Assembly (NCBI RefSeq): GCF_002875945.1
Contig: NZ_MCZK01000101.1
Location: 62,001-126,000 of the forward strand
DNA: 64,000 bases
Source of the DNA: Vibrio lentus
GTDB taxonomy: Bacteria > Pseudomonadota > Gammaproteobacteria > Enterobacterales > Vibrionaceae
Direction: 5' to 3'
The notes below the pieces were generated by a model. That model had not been told where the DNA came from, made no database searches, and saw only the letters and a list, made by a program, of their open reading frames with translations. Made by a program: the position numbers and the translations under genes. Positions 56,013-64,000 of this stretch are shown in pieces (within the stretch, counting starts at the first letter, position 1; each line of letters begins with the position of its first letter).

Positions 56013-56900
56013 CTAACCGACTAGCCAATCGACTAAAGTTGATAGGGAAGGGTTTTGCCGGTTTTTAGGTTGCAGCAAAAAATACCCATTGCCAGAAAAT
56101 ATGCTTCCTTCACTAACCTTAATCAATCGACCCAAATCGATATCTTGCTTGGCGAGAGTGATGTCGCCTATCGCAATCCCAAAGCCCTGTATTGCGGCGT
56201 TCATCGCTTGATCGAGTGTCGCAAATTGCTGGTTTTTCTTGCTTGAAAGATCATGACTTCCAATATGCTCTAGCCAAAGTCGCCAATCACTTTGTTCGTT
56301 ATTGGCATGTAGCCATGTGTATTGGGCAAGCTTGTGTGGTTTGATTAGAGAAGAAGAACCACTGGTAAGGTGACTCGGTTTAATGCTTTGCGCTTGGCAG
56401 ACTGGCGCGAGTTGTTCGTTGAACAAGAGTTGGCTAACAATGGATTGTTGGCTTGGCTTCTTACCATAGGTGATGACGGCATCAAAAGGATCAAAGCTTG
56501 GTTCGAAAACGTGCTTGATGGTTGAGGTCAACTCAACATCAATTTCAGGAAAAGCTTGTTGGAATGACATCAGCTTAGGCAATAGCCAAGAGGTGATACA
56601 ACTTGGTGCGTTGAGCTTGATCTTAGATGGAGAGCTGGCAACCTGATTAAGCGCTGATTGCAGTTGTTGAATGGTATCTTGAATCAGCGGAACCAGTTCT
56701 TCTCCCTTGGGGGTTAATGACAACCCACGAGCATGTCGGTAGAAAAGATCACACCCAAGACTCTCTTCAAACGACAGCACCTGACGGCTTACCGCACCTT
56801 GCGTGACATTGAGCTCATGTGCAGCACGTGTAAAGTTGAGATGCTTAGCTGTAGACAAGAACGCGAGCAGTGTTTTTGTTGAAGGGAGAGTTTTATTCAT
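56013..56900 (-). CDS. LysR-family regulator (GcvA-like)
   Basis: The 295-residue protein has an HTH in residues 8-62 (TLLAFLSTAKHLNFTRAAHE, then TQGAVSRQVLSFEESLG) with GcvA-type features and an effector-binding domain (SCITSWLLPKLMSFQQAFPEI, then WLHANNEQSDWRLWL). It is divergent by 180 bases from the aminotransferase and binding-protein genes, so these are the likely targets and an amino acid the likely effector. Confidence 0.9.
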   Translation of the reverse strand: MNKTLPSTKTLLAFLSTAKHLNFTRAAHELNVTQGAVSRQVLSFEESLGCDLFYRHARGLSLTPKGEELVPLIQDTIQQLQSALNQVASSPSKIKLNAPSCITSWLLPKLMSFQQAFPEIDVELTSTIKHVFEPSFDPFDAVITYGKKPSQQSIVSQLLFNEQLAPVCQAQSIKPSHLTSGSSSLIKPHKLAQYTWLHANNEQSDWRLWLEHIGSHDLSSKKNQQFATLDQAMNAAIQGFGIAIGDITLAKQDIDLGRLIKVSEGSIFSGNGYFLLQPKNRQNPSLSTLVDWLVG

Positions 56901-57080
56901 GCTTTACCTATGATTTTTTATCATGGCTATTATGTGATTATTTCGATTCATTTATCAATAGTGTTCTGTTTGAATGTAAATACTTAATCATCATTTGTGA
57001 TTCAATATGTGTATAAGTCGCATATTTTGAATATGAAGGCAGTGGTGAAGGAATCGTAATTACATGAAAGGGATAGCTTC

Positions 57081-58223
57081 TTGACATCTTTTATTGATAG
57101 CTTAGTGCCTCAGGCTGTAAAAAAATTAATACCTTATCAATCGGCAAGAAGAATTGGCGGCGACGGGCGTGTCTGGCTAAATGCCAATGAACTGGAAAAT
57201 ACTTTGTTCGAGGGTGAGCAAGGTTACAACCGTTATCCTGATTTCTTACCGCAAGACATTGCCAAGGCTTATCAAGCCTATTGTGGAACTGACGCTGCAA
57301 CCGTTGCGGTTCGTGGTGCTGATGAAGCGATTGATTTACTGATAAGAACCTTTTGCAAACCAGCACAAGACAATATCCTCATTTGTTCTCCGACTTATGC
57401 AATGTATGAGTTTTGCGCCGATGCACTGGCGATCGAGACTTTAGACTCGCCATTACAAGAAGACTTTAATCTTAATGTTGCCGATATTGTGCAGAAGTCT
57501 GAACTGGTTAATCTTGTCTTTCTGTGTTCACCGAACAACCCAACGGGTAATGTGATTCCAAAAGCCGACCTTATTGAGGTACTGGAAGGAACGGTGGGTA
57601 AATCGTTAATCGTGGTTGATGAGGCGTATATTGAGTTTGAACCTCAGACATCGGCTGTGAGCCTTATTGAGCGTTATCCGCATCTAGTCGTGATTCGTAC
57701 TTTATCTAAAGCGTTTGGACTAGCTGCTGTGCGTTGTGGCTTTATTTTGGCTAGTTCCAACGTGATGCAATACGTATCGAAGCTGATTCCCCCATACCCG
57801 ATGCCAGATTGTTCGTCTCAGATCGTCTTAAAAGCTTTGTCTGATGAGCGTGTTGCGGTGATGAAACAGGCGACCGCTAAACTGGTTGAGATTCGCAATC
57901 AGTTTGCAGCTGCGTTAACCCAGTTCGACTTCATTGAACATGTTTATCCGTCATCGACCAACTTTATTTTGCTACGTCAAAAATCGGGGCATGAACTGTT
58001 TAGCGTATTGACGAAAGATGGCATTGTGACGAGAAATCAGAGCCATGAGCCTGCTTTGCGTAATTGCGTACGTATCAGTATCGGCAGTCAAGAGAGTATG
58101 GCAGAAGTGATAGCGTCACTTTCACGCTACCAAACCGAATTAGAAAAGAATCAACAAGACAAACAAATTCAGCAATCTCAACATAAAGAAACTCAATCTC
58201 AACTCGATAAAAATCATATCTAG
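57081..58223 (+). CDS. HisC-like class II PLP aminotransferase
   Basis: The 380-residue fold-type I aminotransferase begins at TTG 57081 (no better start nearby). It resembles histidinol-phosphate aminotransferase: RPxY-like LNANELENTLF region, RGADEAIDLLIRTFC, LCSPNNPTGN, VVDEAYIEF and the PLP Lys210 in TLSKAFGLAAVRCGF. It is outside a his operon and paired with a polar amino-acid binding protein, so it may be a HisC paralogue with another amino-acid substrate. The last 25 residues are a Gln/Lys/Ser-rich tail. Confidence 0.85.
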   Translation: MTSFIDSLVPQAVKKLIPYQSARRIGGDGRVWLNANELENTLFEGEQGYNRYPDFLPQDIAKAYQAYCGTDAATVAVRGADEAIDLLIRTFCKPAQDNILICSPTYAMYEFCADALAIETLDSPLQEDFNLNVADIVQKSELVNLVFLCSPNNPTGNVIPKADLIEVLEGTVGKSLIVVDEAYIEFEPQTSAVSLIERYPHLVVIRTLSKAFGLAAVRCGFILASSNVMQYVSKLIPPYPMPDCSSQIVLKALSDERVAVMKQATAKLVEIRNQFAAALTQFDFIEHVYPSSTNFILLRQKSGHELFSVLTKDGIVTRNQSHEPALRNCVRISIGSQESMAEVIASLSRYQTELEKNQQDKQIQQSQHKETQSQLDKNHI

Positions 58224-58230
58224 GATGGCA

Positions 58231-59007
58231 ATGATGAAAAAGATAATACTAGGACTCGCTTGTGCGGCTGCTTTACTTGGTACCACAGTACAGGCAAAAG
58301 AAATCCGTTTGGCGTCAGACTTTACGTATCCGCCATTCAACTACAAAAACAGCGAAGGTAAACCTGTTGGGTTTGATATTGAAATAGCTGACGCCTTGTG
58401 TGAACAAGCGAAGTTGGATTGTACTTGGGTATCACAAAGCTGGGATTCGTTGATTCCAAGTCTATTGGCGAGAAAGTCAGATGTGATCATGGCTTCGATG
58501 CGTATTACCGAAGAGCGTAAGCGCAAAATCTTGTTCACCGATAAGTATTACCAAACACCAGCCGTATTTGTTGCTGCTAAAAGCGCAGAATTTAGTATAG
58601 ATGAGGCCGGCTTAGCGGGTAAAACCATTGGTGTGCAGCAGGGCACGATTCACGACCGTTACGTCACTGATAAGTTTGGCGACATCGTAAACATCAAGCG
58701 TTACACAGGACAAGACGAAGTCTACCTTGATATGCAGAATGGTCGTTTAGATCTAACGTTTGGTAACTCCGATCAACTATCACTCGCTTTCTTAGACAAG
58801 AAAGAGGGAGAGGGTTTTGAATTCAAAGGCAAAGCAGTGACCGACAAAGCCTACATTGGCGAAGGCACGGCATTAGCGTTAAGAAAGCAGGATTCAAAGC
58901 TGGCGAAACAATTCAATACCGCCATCGAACAGATCAGAGCGAACGGTACTTACGACAAAATTGCTGCCAAGTACTTCACGTTTGATATTTATGGCGCTGA
59001 TTTGTAA
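58231..59007 (+). CDS. Polar amino-acid ABC transporter substrate-binding protein
   Basis: The 258-residue protein starts at 58231 (ATG 58225 is too close to the AGGA at 58222; ATG 58234 is equally possible). A signal peptide ends near TTVQA. The mature protein has the SBP family 3 pattern: DFTYPPFNYKNSEGKPVGFDIEIADALCEQA, MRITEERKRKILFTDKYY and IGVQQGTIHDRYV. It resembles HisJ/ArgT/ArtJ proteins. No permease or ATPase gene follows, so it either shares another transporter's membrane parts or serves as a sensor. Co-transcribed with the aminotransferase. Confidence 0.88.
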   Translation: MMKKIILGLACAAALLGTTVQAKEIRLASDFTYPPFNYKNSEGKPVGFDIEIADALCEQAKLDCTWVSQSWDSLIPSLLARKSDVIMASMRITEERKRKILFTDKYYQTPAVFVAAKSAEFSIDEAGLAGKTIGVQQGTIHDRYVTDKFGDIVNIKRYTGQDEVYLDMQNGRLDLTFGNSDQLSLAFLDKKEGEGFEFKGKAVTDKAYIGEGTALALRKQDSKLAKQFNTAIEQIRANGTYDKIAAKYFTFDIYGADL

Positions 59008-59041
59008 TTCGTCTAACGCCTAAAACTGAATCACTAAAAAT

Positions 59042-59075
59042 AAAAATCCGAGAGCTGTGAGGTTCTCGGATTTTT
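59042..59075 (+). terminator. Terminator after the binding-protein gene
   Basis: AAAAATCCGAGA and TCTCGGATTTTT form a perfect 12-bp stem around a 10-base loop. Confidence 0.92.
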
Positions 59076-59377
59076 GTTACAAACAATTCGTCCTATCAAG
59101 TTTCTCTCTATTGCCTTTATCCCTGCTTATCCATTCTTTTTCCATACGTTTAGCCTAAAACTTTATCTCTACCACCTCAGAAATCACAGTTGACGACTCG
59201 CTTTTCAATCGATAAGACCTTCTTTGCTCGTGCTCCATAAACGAACTCTGGGTCTTAAAATAACACAAATGTGCAAATGTATTTTTTGCTAACAGATTGT
59301 TCTAAAAGCAGTTGGAAGTGCTCGAAATCCCCAAAAAATCCGAAGTTAGACTGCTTAATGGTTTAATTGGTGTCAAA

Positions 59378-59393
59378 TATGATTGGTATCACA
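59378..59393. promoter_or_regulatory. CRP-like binding site
   Basis: TATGA-N6-TCACA matches the CRP core TGTGA-N6-TCACA at 9 of 10 positions. It is embedded in a TGATTG...CAATCA inverted repeat that could instead be a GntR-type operator. It is about 205 bp upstream of dctP. Confidence 0.5.
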
Positions 59394-59448
59394 ATCAATT
59401 CAGCTCTCCGGCGTATAGATGAACCTTAGCTCACAAAATATACACATA

Positions 59449-59490
59449 GTATTGTAATACAAAATGCATGAGGTAAGAATATTGTAATGA
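59449..59490. promoter_or_regulatory. Direct repeat of TATTGTAAT, spaced 30 bp
   Basis: The palindromic GTATTGTAATAC at 59449-59460 and AATATTGTAATG at 59479-59490 share TATTGTAAT exactly 30 bp apart, about three helical turns. This is the layout of a pair of repressor sites. Confidence 0.45.
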
Positions 59491-59597
59491 AGCGTTAAAG
59501 TCATGAGCGATATGCAATTGATTTTTAGATCTCTAGCTCGGTTCTAACGTGACATATACAACTGTACCTCTTACAAAAATGGATTCTGGAGAAGAAC

Positions 59598-60557
59598 ATG
59601 AAAAAACACCTACTGACGATTGCTGCGGCATCAATTCTCATGGCATTTGGAGCTCAAGCAAAAACTTTGACCCTAGGACATGCAATGTCATTAGAAAGCG
59701 CTGCTCACCAAGGCATGGTGATCATGGCTGATAAAGTTAAAGAAAAATCGAATGGTGACCTTACGATTAAGATCTTTCCAAACGGTCAATTAGGCTCTGA
59801 GCGTGATCAAGCTGAGCAAGTTGTTACTGGCGCGATTGATATGGCGAAAATCAATGGTGGATTAGCTGAATCTTTTGAACCAACGTTTAAGGTTAATGCA
59901 CTGCCTTTCTTATTCCGTGATGTTCCACATATGAGAACGTTCATGCGAAGTGAAGCGGCACAAGAGATGCTGCTTTCAAGCGAAGGTAAAGGCTTCATTG
60001 GACTTACATTTTATGATTCAGGTACACGTAGCTTCTACGCTAAAAAAGCAATTAACTCGCCGGCCGATCTGGCGGGAATGAAAGTTCGAGTTCCTGGTTC
60101 TCCAACCATGATGGAAATGGTCAACCTATTAGGTGGTAAAGCAACACCTGTACCTTTCAATGAGGTATACACGGCACTGCAACAAGGCGTAATTGATGGT
60201 GCTGAAAACAATATTTCTAGCTTAGTTGAAATGAAACACAGTGAAGTTGCTAAATTTTATTCTATGGATCAGCACATGATGACACCAGATGTGATCATCA
60301 TTTCAGAATATAAATGGGCCTCACTAACTGCAGAAGAACAAAAAATCTTAAAGGAAGCAGCAGCTGAGTCTCTTGAAGAGCAGATCAAAATCTGGGACGC
60401 AACAGATGACATGAACAAAGAGAAAGGAATGAAAGCAGGCGTAACGTTTGTTGAAGTTGATAAAGCCCCTTTCCGTGCAGCTGTTAAACCTATGATTGAT
60501 GAAGCGAAAAAAGACCCTAAATTAGCTTCATTCATTGAAAAAATTGAAGTTCTTTAA
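59598..60557 (+). CDS. dctP: TRAP transporter substrate-binding protein (second operon)
   Basis: The 319-residue DctP protein has a normal cleavable signal peptide (AAASILMAFGAQA). It carries FPNGQLGSERDQAEQVVTGAIDMAK, GMKVRVPGSPTMMEM with the family Arg, and PFNEVYTALQQGVIDGAENN. It is a soluble periplasmic protein, unlike the lipoprotein form in the first TRAP operon. Features are typical for the DctP group that binds C4-dicarboxylates or sugar acids; the ligand is unknown. Confidence 0.94.
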   Translation: MKKHLLTIAAASILMAFGAQAKTLTLGHAMSLESAAHQGMVIMADKVKEKSNGDLTIKIFPNGQLGSERDQAEQVVTGAIDMAKINGGLAESFEPTFKVNALPFLFRDVPHMRTFMRSEAAQEMLLSSEGKGFIGLTFYDSGTRSFYAKKAINSPADLAGMKVRVPGSPTMMEMVNLLGGKATPVPFNEVYTALQQGVIDGAENNISSLVEMKHSEVAKFYSMDQHMMTPDVIIISEYKWASLTAEEQKILKEAAAESLEEQIKIWDATDDMNKEKGMKAGVTFVEVDKAPFRAAVKPMIDEAKKDPKLASFIEKIEVL

Positions 60558-60577
60558 CCAGTATTAGTGAAAATATA

Positions 60578-60610
60578 ATTTTGCCTTGGCTTTGCTAAGG
60601 CAAAATTTTT
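60578..60610 (+). terminator. Hairpin between dctP and dctQ (second TRAP operon)
   Basis: AATTTTGCCTT and AAGGCAAAATT form a perfect 11-bp stem with a 9-base loop, and Ts continue to 60610. It is a likely partial terminator that favours the binding-protein transcript. Confidence 0.75.
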
Positions 60611-60623
60611 GAGGTATCACACC

Positions 60624-61103
60624 ATGTTAGCAACTTTCAGAAACCTACTTGATAGGTTGATTCTTTTTGTCTCTTCTTTCGCATTAATGTTACTTGTCGT
60701 TACCGTCACTTGGCAGGTTTTTAGTCGTTATGTTTTGAATGACCCAAGTAACTGGACTGATGAACTTGCTCGTTATGCGATGGTATGGCTTGGCTTATTA
60801 GGAGCAAGCTATTTATTCGGTATCAGAGGACATTTGGCTATAACGTTATTGGATGGTTATCTTAAGGGTAAAGCACATATCGCATTGCACGTACTCATCA
60901 ATACCATTTCTGGCGCATTTGTATTTTTAGCAATGCTTCAAGGTGGCATCGCCCTAATGGGAAGAACCACACAACAACTATCTCCAGCACTGCAATTACC
61001 GATGTCGACGGTTTATTCAATATTGCCGATTTCAGCCGTTATTATCCTCATCTATTTGGTCATGAATACGTTTGATCTTTTTTGTGAACCCAACAAAAAG
61101 TAA
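60624..61103 (+). CDS. dctQ: TRAP transporter small membrane subunit DctQ
   Basis: From ATG 60624 the protein has 159 residues; GAGG 9 bases upstream favours this over TTG 60609. It has four TM helices and the DctQ pattern TVTWQVFSRYVLNDPSNWTDELARYAMVW (residues about 30-58). It is followed 21 bases later by dctM. Confidence 0.93.
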   Translation: MLATFRNLLDRLILFVSSFALMLLVVTVTWQVFSRYVLNDPSNWTDELARYAMVWLGLLGASYLFGIRGHLAITLLDGYLKGKAHIALHVLINTISGAFVFLAMLQGGIALMGRTTQQLSPALQLPMSTVYSILPISAVIILIYLVMNTFDLFCEPNKK

Positions 61104-61124
61104 GTTATAAAAGGACTCTATATT

Positions 61125-62432
61125 ATGGATTTGTCCATTGGTGTTTGGCTGCTAGGCCTCTTCTTATTCATGATCGCGATAAGCATGCCTATTGCGATTG
61201 CAATTGCTATGTCTTCTTTAACGATCATGTATTTCATCTTACCGTTTGAAGTCGCAAGTATTACTGCGGGTCAAAAAATTATTACCGGTATCGATAGTTT
61301 CAGTTTATTAGCAATCCCTTTCTTTATCCTCGCTGGTAACATAATGAATGTGGGTGGCATCGCGAGTCGACTCATCAATCTTGCAAAGCTCTTGGTTGGT
61401 TGGATCCCTGGCTCACTTTTTCACGTAAATATCTTTGCAAATATGATGTTTGGCGCTGTGTCAGGATCCGCCGTTGCTGCGGCTGCGGCGGTTGGTAAAA
61501 CCTTAGGCCCTGAATTAGAAAAAGATGGTTATGATAAAAACTTAGCAACAGCAGTAAACGTTGCATCTTGCCCAGCAGGCTTGCTAATACCGCCGAGTAA
61601 TTCATTGATCGTATTTTCAGTGGTATCGGGTGGAACATCCGTAGCGGCGTTGTTTATCGCCGGTTATGTCCCAGGTATTTTAATGGGTTTAAGTTGCATG
61701 GTCGTAGCCTATTTCATCGCTAAAAAGAAAGGCTACAAAACAAGTGCGAATGACGGCTTCACAACGAAAGATGTGCTGAATATTGTTTGGCAAGCAACAC
61801 CAAGCTTAGGGCTTATTGTTGTTGTTATTGGCGGTATTATTGGCGGTATATTCACTGCTACAGAAGGGGCATGTATAGCGGTTCTTTACTCTTTTATATT
61901 GTCACTCTGTTACCGAACCCTCAAATGGGCGCACTTCCCGATAATTTGTAGAGAAACCGTTCAGGTCACTGGCACTATGTTGTTCTTGATTGGTGCTTCA
62001 ACCATCATGTCATGGGCAATGGCTTTTACTGGTCTACCAACAATGATCAGCGATTGGATGCTCTCTATTTCAGATAATCCGATTATCATCTTTATTCTGA
62101 TGAATCTGATTCTACTGATCGTGGGTATGTTTATGGACCTTACGCCCGCCGTATTGATCTTTACCCCTATCTTTATGCCGATTGCTGAGCATTTAGGCAT
62201 GCATCCAATTCACTTTGCGATGATGATTATCTTCAACTTATGTATTGGCATTGCAACGCCACCCGTTGGCACGGCACTATTTGTAGGTTGTAGTGTCAGT
62301 GGCTCCAAAATTGAAAATGTTATTAGAAGTATCATGCCGTTTTGTGCCGTATTGATCGTCACATTATTGGCCATTACCTTCATTCCTGAAATTAGTTTAG
62401 CGCTGCCTCGTGCATTTGGTTTAATCAACTAA
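61125..62432 (+). CDS. dctM: TRAP transporter large membrane subunit DctM
   Basis: The 435-residue protein has about 12 TM helices with the DctM signatures SFSLLAIPFFILAGNIMNVGG, GAVSGSAVAAAAAVGKTLGPEL, PAGLLIPPSNSLIVFSVVSGG and ATPPVGTALFVGC. It is the ion-coupled membrane channel of the second TRAP system. Last gene of the operon. Confidence 0.95.
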   Translation: MDLSIGVWLLGLFLFMIAISMPIAIAIAMSSLTIMYFILPFEVASITAGQKIITGIDSFSLLAIPFFILAGNIMNVGGIASRLINLAKLLVGWIPGSLFHVNIFANMMFGAVSGSAVAAAAAVGKTLGPELEKDGYDKNLATAVNVASCPAGLLIPPSNSLIVFSVVSGGTSVAALFIAGYVPGILMGLSCMVVAYFIAKKKGYKTSANDGFTTKDVLNIVWQATPSLGLIVVVIGGIIGGIFTATEGACIAVLYSFILSLCYRTLKWAHFPIICRETVQVTGTMLFLIGASTIMSWAMAFTGLPTMISDWMLSISDNPIIIFILMNLILLIVGMFMDLTPAVLIFTPIFMPIAEHLGMHPIHFAMMIIFNLCIGIATPPVGTALFVGCSVSGSKIENVIRSIMPFCAVLIVTLLAITFIPEISLALPRAFGLIN

Positions 62433-62511
62433 TAACAGATAATAAATAGTGACAGTTCTATACGAAAAATGAACCATCGATTTTTTAAAAACAGCTGACT
62501 ATTTAAACTAA

Positions 62512-62541
62512 AAAAACCGCCTTCAAATGAAGGCGGTTTTT
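62512..62541. terminator. Bidirectional terminator after the second TRAP operon
   Basis: AAAAACCGCCTTCA and TGAAGGCGGTTTTT form a perfect 14-bp stem with an AA linker between convergent genes. Confidence 0.93.
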
Positions 62542-62603
62542 ATTTATTAAAAGACATTAATAACTAATCTGCTTAAATTTTAATTAAGCATGTTGTCTTT
62601 TGA

Positions 62604-63863
62604 CTAAGCTTGCTGCTTTTGTAGCTCTGCTTCTTGTTCTTCGTCTTTGATTAGAGAATCAACGATTACTGCACATGCTGCATCACCAGTGATGTTTAGA
62701 GCAGTACGAATCATGTCGAAGATACGGTCTAGAGCGAACAACAGAGGTAGGCCTTCGATAGGGATACCTGCTGCTAGAAGAACTGCAACCACTAGGAAAG
62801 AAGGACCTGGAACACCCGCTTGACCAACAGCACCTAGCGTAGAGGTTACGATGATAGCAACGTAAGCACCCATAGACAGGTCGATGTTGAACAGTTGTGC
62901 GAAGAAGATAGCCACTAGGCCGTAGTAAATTGCGTTACCAGACATGTTGATCGTCGCGCCTAAAGGCAGAACGAATGAAGCGGTAGAGTTACGAACGCCA
63001 AGTTCTTTCTCTACTGTTTCCATTGTTACTGGTAGTGTCGCCATTGAAGAGGCTGTTGATAGTGCAACCGCTTGAGGCTTCTTCATTGCTACTAGGAACT
63101 TCTTCGCTGAAGTCTTAGTGAAGATTTGAATCATCAGTGGGTAAGCAACAAAGCCGAAGATAAGAATCGCAGCGATGTAAACAACGAACAGTTTGAACAC
63201 AACCATAAGCGCGCCAAAACCAAACGTACCTACTGCTTCAGCCATTAGGCCGAATACGCCAAGTGGTGCAATGATCATAACTTTGTTGATCATCCATACC
63301 ATAGCGTCAACGATAGCATTTACACCGTTGATGATAGGGTCACGTTTCTCTTTTGCTTGTTTAGAAATCGCAATACCAAAGAACAAGCAGAAAACGAGAA
63401 TTTGCAGAATGTTTGCTTCATTCAATGATTGGAAAACGTTGGTAGGGATCATGCCAGTGATGGTTGCCCAGAACGTTGGAAGCTCGCCTTTCGCAGCGTA
63501 TTCTGAAGAGAACATACCTTCAACGCCAGAAACATCGATACCGCGACCCGGTTCGAATACTTCACCCATTACAAGCGCTAGTGCTACAGCAAGTGCAGAC
63601 GTTAGTGCAAAGTAACCCAGTGTTGTTACACCGACTTTACCTGCCGATGAGCTATTACCTAGACCTGCAGCTCCTGAAATTAGAGCAACCGCTACTAGAG
63701 GAATAACCAACATCTTGATCAAGTTGATGAAGATAGCACCCAGTGGAGCGAACATTGTTGCGCTGTCACCCATCATCGCGCCGACTACGGTACCGATGAT
63801 CATTGCAATAACGACTTGAATGCCGATGTTGCTTAGTAAACTCTTTTCTTTTAACACTTCCAT
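62604..63863 (-). CDS. Sodium/dicarboxylate (DAACS-family) symporter
   Basis: From ATG 63863 the protein has 419 residues and starts MEVLKEKSLLSNIGIQVVIA; the upstream ATG at 63923 would add 20 residues unlike the family. It has eight TM helices and two re-entrant loops. Family motifs are IKMLVIPLVAVALISGAAGL, the Ser-rich loop STASSMATLPVT, the GATINMSGNAIYYG helix and VGQAGVPG. DAACS proteins carry glutamate, aspartate or C4-dicarboxylates with Na+ or H+. Codon use is highly biased, suggesting strong expression. Confidence 0.94.
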   Translation of the reverse strand: MEVLKEKSLLSNIGIQVVIAMIIGTVVGAMMGDSATMFAPLGAIFINLIKMLVIPLVAVALISGAAGLGNSSSAGKVGVTTLGYFALTSALAVALALVMGEVFEPGRGIDVSGVEGMFSSEYAAKGELPTFWATITGMIPTNVFQSLNEANILQILVFCLFFGIAISKQAKEKRDPIINGVNAIVDAMVWMINKVMIIAPLGVFGLMAEAVGTFGFGALMVVFKLFVVYIAAILIFGFVAYPLMIQIFTKTSAKKFLVAMKKPQAVALSTASSMATLPVTMETVEKELGVRNSTASFVLPLGATINMSGNAIYYGLVAIFFAQLFNIDLSMGAYVAIIVTSTLGAVGQAGVPGPSFLVVAVLLAAGIPIEGLPLLFALDRIFDMIRTALNITGDAACAVIVDSLIKDEEQEAELQKQQA

Positions 63864-64000
63864 AACCTCTGTGCTACTAAATATAAAAATCCCAGAATTA
63901 CTCACCAATGTACGATGTACCATTGGATAAATATTTCGCGAAGAGTTTTACACGTATCCTTTACATTTATCAATATGAGCGGAGGTGAAAGTCTCTTAAA

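Larger units (their letters stand above)
59076..59597. promoter_or_regulatory. Long leader/promoter region of the second TRAP operon
   Basis: This 522-bp AT-rich stretch contains no convincing gene. It holds a CRP-like site (59378-59393) and a repeated TATTGTAAT element (59449-59490), listed separately. A GGAGAAG ribosome binding site precedes dctP. Confidence 0.6.

Overview
The window is ordinary chromosomal DNA of a marine gammaproteobacterium, almost certainly a Vibrio. The Splendidus clade is my guess from the overall gene style, not something I can prove. Pointers are moderate GC, the Vibrio-type type II secretion pilotin (AspS/GspS-beta), adjacent yciI/yciA/yciB, alaE, a sutR/benE pair and two TRAP operons. 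I see no CRISPR array, insertion sequence, integrase or prophage. Genes are dense and most are closed by clear intrinsic terminators.

Layout. 1-5.3 kb: end of ybgC, then tolQ-tolR-tolA-tolB-pal-cpoB (envelope constriction and integrity). 5.5-12.2 kb: nadA, a two-TM potassium channel with an RCK domain, a UPF0149 gene, a large hybrid sensor kinase, alaE and a tRNA-Ser(GGA). 12.4-13.7 kb: gltS. 13.7-28.4 kb: a complete E. coli-like cellulose locus, bcsGFE on the minus strand divergent from bcsRQABZC on the plus strand. It includes a 58-codon bcsF and a BcsZ whose catalytic-base position reads Asn instead of Asp. 28.4-33.9 kb: a DeoR-family regulator and cytoplasmic glycerophosphodiesterase divergent from a TRAP transporter with a lipoprotein binding protein and a HAD phosphatase, probably one uptake and catabolism unit for an unknown substrate.

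34-38.4 kb: LysR regulator plus D-amino-acid dehydrogenase, a secreted-type dienelactone hydrolase-fold protein and a PLP enzyme of the ACC deaminase/D-cysteine desulfhydrase family. 38.5-43.6 kb: a two-component system divergent from a polyprenyl-phosphate glycosyltransferase, an ArnT-like transferase and a GtrA-like protein, suggesting regulated lipid A or surface glycan modification. 43.7-45.7 kb: benE-like transporter divergent from a SutR-like regulator, with two related palindromes between them. 45.8-49.5 kb: YgiQ-type radical SAM protein, a multi-TM protein of unknown function and a DUF4250 protein. 49.6-53.2 kb: metR/metE divergent pair with MetJ-like boxes.

53.3-55.7 kb: pilotin, yciI, yciA, yciB and a small unknown gene. 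55.9-59.1 kb: LysR regulator divergent from a HisC-like aminotransferase and a polar amino-acid binding protein without other ABC components. 59.6-62.4 kb: a second TRAP operon behind a ~520 bp leader containing a CRP-like site. 62.6-63.9 kb: a sodium/dicarboxylate symporter. The best candidates for new biology are the GDPD/TRAP/HAD unit, the altered BcsZ, the aminotransferase/binding-protein unit and the glycan-modification module; none can be called a novel system from sequence alone.
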